40,301 nt of DNA from CALCEB01 sp035531475 (lineage in GTDB: Bacteria > Acidobacteriota > Terriglobia > UBA7540), in assembly GCA_035531475.1 (NCBI GenBank), contig DATKST010000091.1, positions 1 to 40,301 on the forward strand. The letters are read 5' to 3'. A program made the translations under genes and the position numbers. This document shows, in pieces, positions 32,959 to 40,301 of this stretch (positions are counted from its first letter, which is position 1; the number at the start of each line of letters is the position of its first letter). The notes beneath the pieces are model-generated. The model was not told where the DNA came from. It did no database searches and saw nothing but the letters and a program-made list of their open reading frames with translations.

Positions 32959-33352
32959 GTTGATTCAATTCATAGAACTGCCGATGGGGTGTTTTGAGGC
33001 AAACACCGTCCCGCAGTTGCGTTTCCGTTATGCTTCCGTTATGCTTCCAATATATGGACTGAGAAAGTGGAGTGAATTTAAGCTAAGATGCGTTGAATCA
33101 ATCAGCTAGCCTTGGGCGACTACAGCCCTGAAAAGGCTGGCGTCGGCGGTTCAACTCCGTCCCGCGGCACCATCTTCGCCGATCATCCTCAGCAAGTCAT
33201 CTGGCTCCAAAACTTTAAAGCTTTTATTGCCAGATCAGAATCTGATTGATGGGGCGAGCTTCGAAAACCCAACGCAGGGCACGGGCCGCGTCACTCGGGG
33301 GACTCGCGGAGTGGTGCAGTTCGATGAGGCAAACTGTGGTTAAGCCTTGTTG
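32959..33352. other. Spacer at the island edge
   Basis: This interval contains the tRNA-Phe 3' half listed separately and two direct copies of TTCCGTTATGC near 33024-33045. No coding frame here is convincing. Confidence 0.5.
33123..33172 (+). repeat. tRNA-Phe(GAA) 3' half, probable attachment site
   Basis: The sequence folds as the 3' part of a tRNA: anticodon arm CAGCC-CTGAAAA-GGCTG (33123-33139) with anticodon GAA, a five-base variable loop, T arm GGCGG-TTCAACT-CCGTC (33145-33161), then CCGCGGC, A and CCA (33162-33172). The 5' acceptor strand that should read GCCGCGG is absent upstream, and no D arm is found, so this is not a working tRNA. Integrases often insert at tRNA 3' ends and leave such a copy at the far end of the element. 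Orientation places an island to the left. Confidence 0.78.
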
Positions 33353-33496
33353 TCAGAACCAATCGCTGCGGTAAGCGATCCACCAACTTACTACGATAAT
33401 TGGAAAGGTCGCCAGGAGGCCCCACACCAAGGGAAGAGCGAAATCTGCTATGAGGCTCAGGGTAATAAAGCTGATCAAAAAGACTTTCCTTTGCAT
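33353..33496 (-). CDS. Possible small membrane protein
   Basis: From the ATG at 33496 this frame gives 47 residues, almost all hydrophobic in two blocks separated by a short polar turn and ending IAYRSDWF. This fits a two-helix membrane peptide. An upstream GTG in the same frame would add 15 residues. No ribosome binding site is obvious and no family is known. Confidence 0.35.
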   Translation of the reverse strand: MQRKVFLISFITLSLIADFALPLVWGLLATFPIIVVSWWIAYRSDWF

Positions 33497-34126
33497 GGCT
33501 TGACTCGTTTGGCCCGCCGGACGCCAATCTTTCACAACCAATGAGCCCAGGTTTTTTTGTGGAGCCGAGCCCGGTCCCCGCCACGGACCAATTGAGATTA
33601 TATATCGACATGCGAGCCTTCGTGCCTACCGGCCTAGCTGTCCATAAGGATATAAACCGACGACGGGCATTTGATGTGACGCCGCTCGGGGCTTCGCCTG
33701 GCAGGAAGCGGGGAAATCCGCCAGCGTCCCGCTGGCCTTGAGGTCTGCCGCCGGGACGGCGGCGCCACGGCACAGAAGGTGTTCGCCCCGGTCTTCCGTA
33801 GGGGCGACCCTAGTGGTCGCCCACGGGCGGGCACCAAGCCCGCCCCTACTCGGCATCATGCGGAATGTAGAGGCATCGCGGAATGTAGAGGCGGGCTTTA
33901 GCCCGGCAAGCGAATGCAATGATCCGTGCCCGGCTAAAGCCGGCCTCTACGGTTCTCGGCGATGGGGACATCGCCGCTACAGCCGCGAAAACGTATCACT
34001 ACTCCCTACGCCGTTTCCGGCAAATTTCGCAAAGTCCGGTTATAATTTGTTTTCGACCCAAAGCTGGCTTGAAGATTGTAATGGCTGGCGTGGGTTCTGA
34101 GGACCCGTATGACAGAGGCAAACTGA
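33497..34126. repeat. Palindrome-rich intergenic region
   Basis: A run of short palindromes lies between about 33716 and 33980, including GCCAGCG-TCC-CGCTGGC, GGGCGAC...GTCGCCC (33802-33822), GGGCGGG...CCCGCCC (33825-33845), a GGGCTTTAGCCC / GGCTAAAGCC pair, and GGCGATG...CATCGCC (33958-33975). They are followed by a 31-base repeat (33972-34002) that recurs at 39785. These resemble REP-type elements. TATAAT at about 34039-34044 is a possible -10 box for the next gene. Confidence 0.6.
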
Positions 34127-34729
34127 ATGAGGAAAAGAGTTTTGCTGGCGTGTGTTGTGGCCCTTACAGCGGGGTGGCTTTTCGCGCGGCAGAAGAATCC
34201 GACCATTTACACCATCCCCCTTCCGCCCAAACCGGATTTTTCCAGCCTGCAGTGGTTAATCGGCGACTGGTCCGGTAAGACTGCGGTGAAGAAGGCGCCG
34301 GGTGACGTCCACCTTTCCGTGGCCTACGCGCTTCAACAGCGTTTTCTCAAGATTAAAGGAGACGTTTCACTACCCGCCACCAAGACTGCGCCCGCCACCC
34401 ATGAATCCTGGGTGGGGATGCTGAGTCAGGGAGCATCCTCTGGCGCGTTCACCCTTCGTCTCTTCACCAGCAATGGCTTTATGACCCGCTATCAGGTGAC
34501 GGTGACGGGTAGCCGGGTGCTCTTCAATCCACAAGGCGGCCCGCTCCCGCCGCAAGGCTGGCTTTTCCGGTGGATGTTTGCGCAGGTCGGCTCGGATGTA
34601 TGCACGGAGACGGTGGACGTCGCCCCGCCCGGGAAGTCTTTTTTCAACTATTATTCTGCAACCCTTTCCAGAGTCGCTGCGGGGAATTCCGCCAGCACTG
34701 CTCCACGCGGTGAGTCCGCTCCGAACTAG
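34127..34729 (+). CDS. Secreted DUF1579-like protein
   Basis: 200 residues with an N-terminal signal peptide (MRKRVLLACVVALTAGWLFA). The mature part starts FSSLQWLIGDWSGKT, a pattern seen in lipocalin-like DUF1579 proteins, and continues as a beta-rich barrel-like sequence (SWVGMLSQGASS, FTLRLFTSNGFMTRYQVTVTG). The assignment is by motif only. Substrate unknown. It precedes the AsmA gene by about 100 bases on the same strand. Confidence 0.65.
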   Translation: MRKRVLLACVVALTAGWLFARQKNPTIYTIPLPPKPDFSSLQWLIGDWSGKTAVKKAPGDVHLSVAYALQQRFLKIKGDVSLPATKTAPATHESWVGMLSQGASSGAFTLRLFTSNGFMTRYQVTVTGSRVLFNPQGGPLPPQGWLFRWMFAQVGSDVCTETVDVAPPGKSFFNYYSATLSRVAAGNSASTAPRGESAPN

Positions 34730-34835
34730 GATGGAGCCTGGACCGTGGACTACCGGATGGGTGGTTCTGGCTACCGTGACCCGGTGAATGGCGGAAACGA
34801 ACTGCATCTTTTTACCGTCCGAGGGGAAGTTCACC

Positions 34836-36380
34836 ATGGCAAACCGGGGAAAGTCCATCCTCAAGAAATTTCTCATCGCTTTCGCCATCCTGATCGCCAT
34901 TCTTCTGATCCTGCCCTGGTTCATCCATGTTGACCGGTACCGCCCGGAGATCATATCGGAAATCGAACGGGTGACAGGGCGCCGAGTGGAGTTGGGAAGG
35001 CTCTCTGTCCGCTTTTTGCCCAAGATTTCCGTGGTCGTCCAGGACTTCTCACTGGGCAATCCGCCGGGATTTCCTTCCGGCAATTTCATAACTGCCACGG
35101 CGGTTTCAGCCAATTTGGCGATCGGCCCGCTGCTTCATCACCGCCTGGTGGCTGGGTCCATCCAAATTAAGAAGCCCGTTATCATGCTGGTCTCGAAGGG
35201 CGAACAGTGGAATTTTGCAAGTCCGCCGATGCCTGCGATCCGCAACGCATCCTATTCCATTTCCTTCCAGGCGACCGTCAAGGAAATCGTCATCTCGGAC
35301 GCGCACATGATGTTGGCCCACGTGCTCCCATCGGGAGAAATCAGTCCAGCTTCGCTCGAAGCAATGGACGCGACCATCGATTTGAAATCGGTCAGCCTGG
35401 GCGGCCCGGTAACGTCCACATTCGGTTCATCAACCGGCTTAGCGCCAGGAATTTCCTACCGACTTGCGAGCCTGCATGCGGGCGGTGATTTCCAATCCAC
35501 CAGTCCTCCCCAAGTAACAGCTCACGGGTCACTCGCCGTCAAGACTTTGCGGTTCAACCAAGTTAATTTGACCAACCTAAAGTCAAATCTGGCGCTCGAT
35601 CCTGCAAGACTATCCCTCAATCCAATTTCATTCGACACCCTTGACGGAAAAGGTAAGGGAGATTTCCAGATGGACCTTGCTCATCCCAATTCGCCCTACC
35701 AGCTTTCCCTGAACCTGACCGCAGTCAACGTGGCCAAATTGCTGGCAGCGTTTGAGGGAGGGAATGGCAAGATGACGGGAACGGCGAATGCTGATTGCCG
35801 TTTTTCAGGCGATTTCGCGGGGAGCGCGGATCCGTGGATCGGCAAGCATGTTGACGGCAACTTAACCATTCTGCGCGGGCGTGTCCCTGACCTCAAGCTG
35901 AGCAAGGACATTCTGCAAATGATGAAGATCGTGGGCATCGGTCCAACCACGGGAGACATCTCTTCATTCTCATCGCTCTCTGCAGATTTTGAGCTGCGCG
36001 ACGGCCTGCTGTCGAGCCGCACGATTACCCTGTTCGGCAACGGACTGAATGCCACCGGACAAGGTAGCACCGACCTCAATCGTGCGCCCGATCCCACTTT
36101 GAATTACCAGGGCGTTGCGCAGATCAAAGCCGCCCGGACGCCATTGGCCAATGCGCTGTCCAGCTTGGTCCAAGTCCCCATTCGGAATGGAATGGTTGAT
36201 TTGCGTTTTCACGTCAACGGCACGCTCAATCAGCCAAAATTCGTGGTCGAGCCTCCCCCTGGATTGGCCCCGCTGCTGGGCGGTGGCGCCAATCGAAATC
36301 AGGCCACGCCCAATCCTCCCCCCAATTTAATACAAGGGATCATGGGGTTGTTCGGTAAGAAAGCTCCTGCGAAGAAATAG
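34836..36380 (+). CDS. AsmA-family protein
   Basis: 514 residues from the ATG at 34836, preceded by GAGGGGAAG; the frame is open to 34788. One N-terminal transmembrane helix (KKFLIAFAILIAILLILPWF) is followed by a large periplasmic region. The start of that region (RYRPEIISEIERVTGRRVELGRLSVRF) is the AsmA signature, and the rest (SPASLEAMDATIDLKSVSLGG, FDTLDGKGKGDFQMDL, DGNLTILRGRVPDLKL) fits the repeated AsmA/TamB-like barrel lining. Such proteins take part in outer-membrane lipid transport and assembly. The C-terminus is Pro/Asn-rich and basic. This supports a diderm host. Confidence 0.88.
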   Translation: MANRGKSILKKFLIAFAILIAILLILPWFIHVDRYRPEIISEIERVTGRRVELGRLSVRFLPKISVVVQDFSLGNPPGFPSGNFITATAVSANLAIGPLLHHRLVAGSIQIKKPVIMLVSKGEQWNFASPPMPAIRNASYSISFQATVKEIVISDAHMMLAHVLPSGEISPASLEAMDATIDLKSVSLGGPVTSTFGSSTGLAPGISYRLASLHAGGDFQSTSPPQVTAHGSLAVKTLRFNQVNLTNLKSNLALDPARLSLNPISFDTLDGKGKGDFQMDLAHPNSPYQLSLNLTAVNVAKLLAAFEGGNGKMTGTANADCRFSGDFAGSADPWIGKHVDGNLTILRGRVPDLKLSKDILQMMKIVGIGPTTGDISSFSSLSADFELRDGLLSSRTITLFGNGLNATGQGSTDLNRAPDPTLNYQGVAQIKAARTPLANALSSLVQVPIRNGMVDLRFHVNGTLNQPKFVVEPPPGLAPLLGGGANRNQATPNPPPNLIQGIMGLFGKKAPAKK

Positions 36381-36666
36381 AAGGGCTACGGCTTTAACTT
36401 GGGGTATTCACGAAGTTCTACCCGAAGACCGTCAGGGCACGGTTTTAACCGTGCCGTGACGGGCCCCTCAAGGGAGGTTCGCGAATAATCCGAGTTGGGT
36501 GGGTGCGGCGGGGTGGACTCAACCCGCGTCTGAATGCGATACCCCGCTGGCCCGGCAGCGGGAAGGGTTATAAATCAATAGGTTGGGGTTTGAAACGCGG
36601 GCGTTGCCGGGGTTTCGGCCGTGAGCCAATTAAGGCCGGGGGTATCGCTTGGACGTAACCAGAAAG
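36381..36666. terminator. Convergent intergenic region with palindromes
   Basis: Between convergent genes lie a perfect palindrome GGCACGGTT-TT-AACCGTGCC (36436-36455) and a CCCGCTG...CAGCGGG hairpin (36543-36562). Either may act as a bidirectional terminator; neither has a strong T tract. Confidence 0.45.
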
Positions 36667-36882
36667 CTATTGAATTGTAGCTTTCACTCGCCGTCTTCCA
36701 CCGCCCCTCTTCTTCTTGGGGGCTTCACCTTCAGCGATTTCAAATGAAGCTATCGAAGTCACGAACTTCTTCAGTCCTGCCGTGTCAAAATCGATGGTGG
36801 TCCGCTCATCATCGCGCTCGATGATCGTGCCACAGCCATATTTAGAATGCTTTATATATTGCCCGACTTTAAGATTCATCAT
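36667..36882 (-). CDS. Small Tudor/SH3-like nucleic-acid-binding protein
   Basis: 71 residues. The first 48 (VGQYIKHSKYGCGTIIER, IDFDTAGLKKFV) resemble the Tudor-like domain found at the C-terminus of PcrA/UvrD and in CarD-like proteins, which contacts RNA polymerase or DNA. The end is a basic tail (KKKRGGGRRRVK) typical of nucleic-acid binders. GAGAGG precedes ATGATG; the second ATG is possible. It lies downstream of the cold-shock gene on the same strand. Confidence 0.65.
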   Translation of the reverse strand: MMNLKVGQYIKHSKYGCGTIIERDDERTTIDFDTAGLKKFVTSIASFEIAEGEAPKKKRGGGRRRVKATIQ

Positions 36883-37069
36883 TGCCTCTCAATCCGGGAG
36901 CAACCCGTTCGCTGAAGCGGCTCTTGCGTGCCTTCGGACAGCGCTACTCCCCAGATAGGTTTCTTTCTGCACCTTTGGCGTTCAGGACGAAGCCGCCATC
37001 GAAAATTGGATGGTTTCGTCTCCTGAACGTTGCGATGAGGGGTTGCTCTCTGGCCAGCCCCTTTTGCTT

Positions 37070-37273
37070 CTATGCCCTTTCGACTTGATCGGCCTGCAAG
37101 CCTTTCGGTCCAGTTTTGACCTCAAAGCTGACGCGCGCCCCTTCGTCAAGCGAGCGGTATCCGTCTCCAATGATTGAGGAGAAGTGTACAAACACGTCTT
37201 CTCCGCTATCGCGCTTGATGAAACCATAGCCTTTAGCGGCGTTAAACCATTTTACAGTACCTTGTTCTTTCAT
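37070..37273 (-). CDS. csp: Cold-shock domain protein
   Basis: A 67-residue single cold-shock domain. RNP1 is KGYGFI and RNP2 is VFVHF, and the sequence runs KWFNAAKGYGFI...VFVHFSSI...VSFEVKTGPKGLQA, a near-standard CspA. These proteins bind single-stranded RNA and DNA and act as RNA chaperones. A GGTAGATCTTACC inverted repeat lies just upstream of the ATG. The gene has a long upstream interval that could hold a thermosensing leader, which I cannot demonstrate from sequence alone. Confidence 0.95.
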   Translation of the reverse strand: MKEQGTVKWFNAAKGYGFIKRDSGEDVFVHFSSIIGDGYRSLDEGARVSFEVKTGPKGLQADQVERA

Positions 37274-37820
37274 ACTGGTAAGATCTACCCTTGATTAAAT
37301 TGGCAATTCGTTGTCATGGCGACGGAGGAAAGACCCGGCGTCCGAAACCCAAATTAAGGCTAGTAGAAAAGAAAGCATCCTCAAACTTGGTAAGAGTGTC
37401 GGGTTGGATTCTCGTCGGCACCGCACAAACTGCACCATTATAATAGCACATTCACGCCGGAAAACACCCAAATATATTGAAAACGCACAAGAAAGCCACC
37501 GCCGTTAACGGCCGATCACAGAAAATTGGGACCAAGAGACAAACGAATTACATCACAGGCTATTCATACTGAACAACTTATTTACTTTTATTCAAATAAA
37601 ACCTTATGCCTTACCTTGGCAGGTTTCGGAAAAGCCCTCTGCGAAGGGCGTAGCGGCGATTTTTATCGCCATAAGCCCAATGTTTCCAACACACGGCTTG
37701 CGGCATAGAGCCGCCGTACCACGGTTTTCCGCAGCCTGTTAGGAGAGCACAGCATACACTTTTTTGTAATCCCGGCAAGGCTTACTGTTTTTGGAAGAAG
37801 AAGTTAGGCTGCCGGAAGAT
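37274..37820. other. Intergenic region with a structured element
   Basis: The right part, 37620-37738, is a nested hairpin element described separately. The rest (37274-37619) is AT-richer than its surroundings and probably holds the cold-shock gene promoter and leader on the minus strand. I see no gene in it. Confidence 0.5.
37620..37738. repeat. 119-base nested hairpin element
   Basis: Ends CAGGTTTCGGAAAA and TTTTCCGCAGCCTG pair at 12 of 14 positions. Inside are GCCCT...AGGGC (37634-37649), GGCGAT-TTTT-ATCGCC (37655-37670), CGGCT...AGCCG (37694-37713) and CCGT-ACC-ACGG (37714-37724). The packing suggests a small palindromic mobile element or a structured RNA. Confidence 0.55.
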
Positions 37821-39593
37821 TTACCGGCTGGGGACCTTGGGGAATGGGTGCGGTACAATTCCCACACCTTCCTTGACCGCGATAATCTGATCGATGGGAA
37901 TGTTCGTGAGCTTATCCTCCGTGCCGCTTGGCCACTTGATGTCCAATAAATCGACCTTGGTGCGTTTGCCCAAGCCAAATTGAATGCGGGGATCGTTCGC
38001 CCCCATATAACTTCCGCCGCCCTCGGCTTGCTTATGTTCCGTGAAGCCCTGGGAAACCAGCTTCAAGCTCGCTCCGGTCCCGTCGCGATTGGACTTCGTG
38101 CCGATCAGAAATACCTCCAGCCAGTGGTTGGCGTTGCCGCCGTCGTTCCTCAACAACTCGGGATAATCACCACGCGCGTTGATGGCGGCGTCTATGTCGC
38201 CATCATTATCGAAATCGGCGGTGGCCAGACCTCGCCCGGCGATGGGCTTCAGAAAGTCAAGCCCCAGCTCCGTGGAAACGTCCTCAAACTTGCCGTGGCC
38301 GAGGTTCCGGAACATCAGCTTAGGTTCCTTGTAATGCACTTCCGTGTGGTAAAGCCGGATGTTATCGAGCATGGCGCCGTTCACCTGGAAAATGTCGGGC
38401 CAGCCGTCATTGTCATAGTCCATGAATTTGGCCGCGACACCGCTCAGGAAGATGGCCCGGTTGCCGATGCGGCTCGGATACGTGTCGTCATCAAACGTCC
38501 CGTCGTGATTGTTGTGGTAAAGGCGGTTCAGCTCAAAATCGAGATGGGTGATGTAAAGGTCCAGCCAGCCGTCGCCGTCCACGTCCGCGGCGTCAATGCC
38601 CATGCCGGCCTCATACTTGCCGTCGGCGCTGGCGGCCACCCCGGAGGTGAAAGAAACGTCGTCAAACGTTCCGTCGTGTTTGTTGATAAACAGAAAGTTC
38701 GGCCACGTGTCATTGGCGATGGCGATGTCCGGCCAGCCGTCGTTATTAAAGTCCGCCAGCACCACTCCCATGCCTTTCGCTTCCGGGACGCCTACGCCCG
38801 ACTTCACCGAAACGTCAGTGAATGTCCCATCACGGTTGTTGTGATAAAGCTTGATCCGCTCGCCCTTGTAATTATCCGGATGGCAGTAGGCTCGATATCC
38901 CGGACGATGCTCGCCGCAATAGATATTGTTCTTCGGGGTCCAATCAATGTAATTGCAGACGACCAGATCGAGATATCCATCCTTGTCGTAATCGAACCAG
39001 CCGGCGCTGGTGCCCCAGTTGCCGTCGTCTCCGACGCCCGCCTTCTTGGTGACGTCCGTAAACGTCCCGTCACCGTTATTGTGGTAAAGAATCGAGCGGC
39101 CATAGCCGGTCACGTAAAGGTCCTGGTTGCCGTCATTGTCGTAATCACCTACGGCCACACCCTGGCCGTAGAGCCCTTCCGCGCCCACCCCAGCCTGTTT
39201 CGTCACGTCCGTGAACGTACCGTCGCCGTTGTTGCGGTAAAGGGCGGAGCGCAGAGGGTGCGGAGGCTTATAAGCCTCCGTGGCGGAGGATTGCACCAGG
39301 TAGAGGTCATACAACCCATCGTTGTTGTAATCAATCCACCCCACTCCTGTGCCCATCGTTTCCAGGTAATACTTCTGATCGCTGGCGGTGGAATCCTGCT
39401 TGAAGGTGATCCCGGCGGCGCGGGCAATATCCGTGAACTTCACCGGAATGTCAATGGTGGGCTTCGCTTGTGAGGGATCGGCGGGTAAAGACGGGTAAAA
39501 CGCGAGTCCGGCCACGGCAGCCAGCGCCGCTATGACCAGTACCTTGGCGCGGCGTGTCAGCCTTGACTTAACATTTGAATGCTTCGGCTTCAA
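37821..39593 (-). CDS. CRTAC1-like FG-GAP/ASPIC-UnbV protein
   Basis: A 590-residue exported protein with an N-terminal basic, hydrophobic signal or anchor (RAKVLVIAALAAVAGLAFY). The middle is a series of FG-GAP/VCBS repeats forming a beta-propeller, each with a calcium-type loop such as DYNNDGLYDLYL, DYDNDGNQDLYV, DYDKDGYLDLVV, DFNNDGWPDIAI, DVDGDGWLDLYI. The C-terminal 90 residues (NHWLEVFLIGTKSNRDGTGA ... GLGKRTKVDLLDIKWPSG) are the ASPIC/UnbV domain. Such proteins are abundant in Acidobacteriota and Planctomycetota and probably act in surface binding. This is the main taxonomic hint in the window. Confidence 0.93.
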   Translation of the reverse strand: MKPKHSNVKSRLTRRAKVLVIAALAAVAGLAFYPSLPADPSQAKPTIDIPVKFTDIARAAGITFKQDSTASDQKYYLETMGTGVGWIDYNNDGLYDLYLVQSSATEAYKPPHPLRSALYRNNGDGTFTDVTKQAGVGAEGLYGQGVAVGDYDNDGNQDLYVTGYGRSILYHNNGDGTFTDVTKKAGVGDDGNWGTSAGWFDYDKDGYLDLVVCNYIDWTPKNNIYCGEHRPGYRAYCHPDNYKGERIKLYHNNRDGTFTDVSVKSGVGVPEAKGMGVVLADFNNDGWPDIAIANDTWPNFLFINKHDGTFDDVSFTSGVAASADGKYEAGMGIDAADVDGDGWLDLYITHLDFELNRLYHNNHDGTFDDDTYPSRIGNRAIFLSGVAAKFMDYDNDGWPDIFQVNGAMLDNIRLYHTEVHYKEPKLMFRNLGHGKFEDVSTELGLDFLKPIAGRGLATADFDNDGDIDAAINARGDYPELLRNDGGNANHWLEVFLIGTKSNRDGTGASLKLVSQGFTEHKQAEGGGSYMGANDPRIQFGLGKRTKVDLLDIKWPSGTEDKLTNIPIDQIIAVKEGVGIVPHPFPKVPSR

Positions 39594-40301
39594 TCCTTGA
39601 TTCCCCGTTGCAAGCTGCGCCCTAAATATAGCCCATTGCGGGCAGGATGCTCAATCATCAATTGTGCGATCTCAGAGAAGGCGCAAGATCGAGGCGGTAT
39701 CTGTTTGGTCGTGGGTCAGTTTGCTGGTGTGGCGGTCTCTGACCGCCGGAAACTGTTGAAGAATAAAGTTCGGCGGTCAGAGACCGCCGCTACAGCCGCG
39801 AAAACGTACCACTACCATCTGTTAGTGCTTGAAGCCGAAGACCCAGGGCAGTGGTACAATTTGTTGGTCATCGATGCAGCGAGAATTATGTTAGTCAGTT
39901 ACTGTTTGATGTAGTTATACTTCATATGATATAAATGCTGCTGGAAGAAGATTGCAAGAGCCATCCGGCAATGAGAACATCACCCGTCGCGGACGGAAGC
40001 AAAACGGACGCCTCAAACCAGGCCGATAGATTGCGGTCATTCCCGCGAAAGCGGGAATCCAAGATCAGGCGTGGCGGTGGATTCCCGCTTTCGCGGGAAT
40101 GACGAGCCCACAGTGGCTCAGAGTATTCTGCCAGACAAACGCAGAGTTCGATGACAGACACGCTAGTGACCTGTCCCACTTAATTCTTTACAGGCGCTCA
40201 GTGCTCGGGTGGGTGATGTCTACTCTTTGCTCGCCGCTTACGAGAGAAGGCGGTAGCTGCCGCTACCGCAGTCCACGGCGGGCTTCGCCCGCAAGTTCAC
40301 G
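39594..40301. repeat. Repeat-rich right end
   Basis: Contains inverted repeats GGCGGTCTCTGACCGCC (39731-39747) and GGCGGTCAGAGACCGCC (39772-39788), a 31-base repeat (39785-39815) shared with 33972-34002, a 26-base perfect inverted pair GTCATTCCCGCGAAAGCGGG... (40036-40061 and 40078-40103), and a GGCGGGCTTCGCCCGC palindrome near the window end. No coding frame here is convincing. Confidence 0.7.

Noticed and set aside
33097..33172. A complete tRNA-Phe gene
   Set aside because: The 5' acceptor strand and D arm are missing; only the part from the anticodon arm to CCA is present.
33716..33980. A CRISPR array
   Set aside because: The repeats are palindromes of different sequence with no regular spacing or constant repeat unit, and no cas gene is present.
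37980..39473. A 497-residue open frame on the plus strand
   Set aside because: It is the antisense shadow of the ASPIC/UnbV gene; its Val/Ala-rich sequence comes from the repeated calcium-loop codons.

Overview
The window looks like part of a chromosome from a GC-rich, environmental Gram-negative-type bacterium, most likely an Acidobacteriota or a close relative. The basis is the CRTAC1/ASPIC FG-GAP protein, the AsmA protein, and the dense variable-core palindromes at the right end. The taxonomic call is an inference; there is no rRNA gene in the window.

Layout. (1) 1-4600: the end of an unrecognised gene, a SNF2-type helicase with two putative sliding-clamp-binding motifs at its C-terminus, a possible small membrane protein, and a VapBC toxin-antitoxin pair. 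(2) 4700-30916: a large fluoride-response locus with five fluoride (crcB-type) riboswitches, four on the plus strand and one on the minus strand. Switch 1 precedes a DUF190 (PII-like) gene. Switch 2 precedes crcB/fluC, a second DUF190 gene, a metallophosphoesterase, enolase, a dynamin-like GTPase fused to zinc-binding modules, and a 94-residue protein. Switch 3 precedes a short ORF, a helical protein, a PH-like protein, a HEAT protein, an MFS transporter, a zinc-ribbon/HEAT protein and a P-loop ATPase. Switch 4 (minus) precedes two more dynamin-like GTPases separated by a stand-alone zinc-module protein. Switch 5 precedes a seven-gene Hyf/Hyc-like membrane complex. (3) 30917-33172: a restriction-specificity remnant, an AbiE toxin-antitoxin pair with a strong leaderless-type promoter, and a 3' half of tRNA-Phe(GAA). 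(4) 33173-40301: ordinary-looking chromosome with a secreted DUF1579-like protein, an AsmA protein, a Tudor-like small protein, a cold-shock protein and an ASPIC/UnbV repeat protein, separated by palindrome-rich spacers.

How the parts may work together. CrcB exports fluoride, enolase is a classic fluoride target, and DUF190 proteins are probably regulators. The Hyf-like complex has lost all four NiFe-ligating cysteines, so it is an Ehr-type (energy-converting hydrogenase related) complex rather than a hydrogenase. The less expected part is a membrane-remodelling set of three dynamin-like GTPases, zinc modules, PH-like, HEAT and ATPase partners that shares the fluoride control. The tRNA-Phe half is oriented so that an integrated island would lie to its left. 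The whole fluoride locus may therefore be on a mobile genomic island whose other end, with the intact tRNA, is outside the window.
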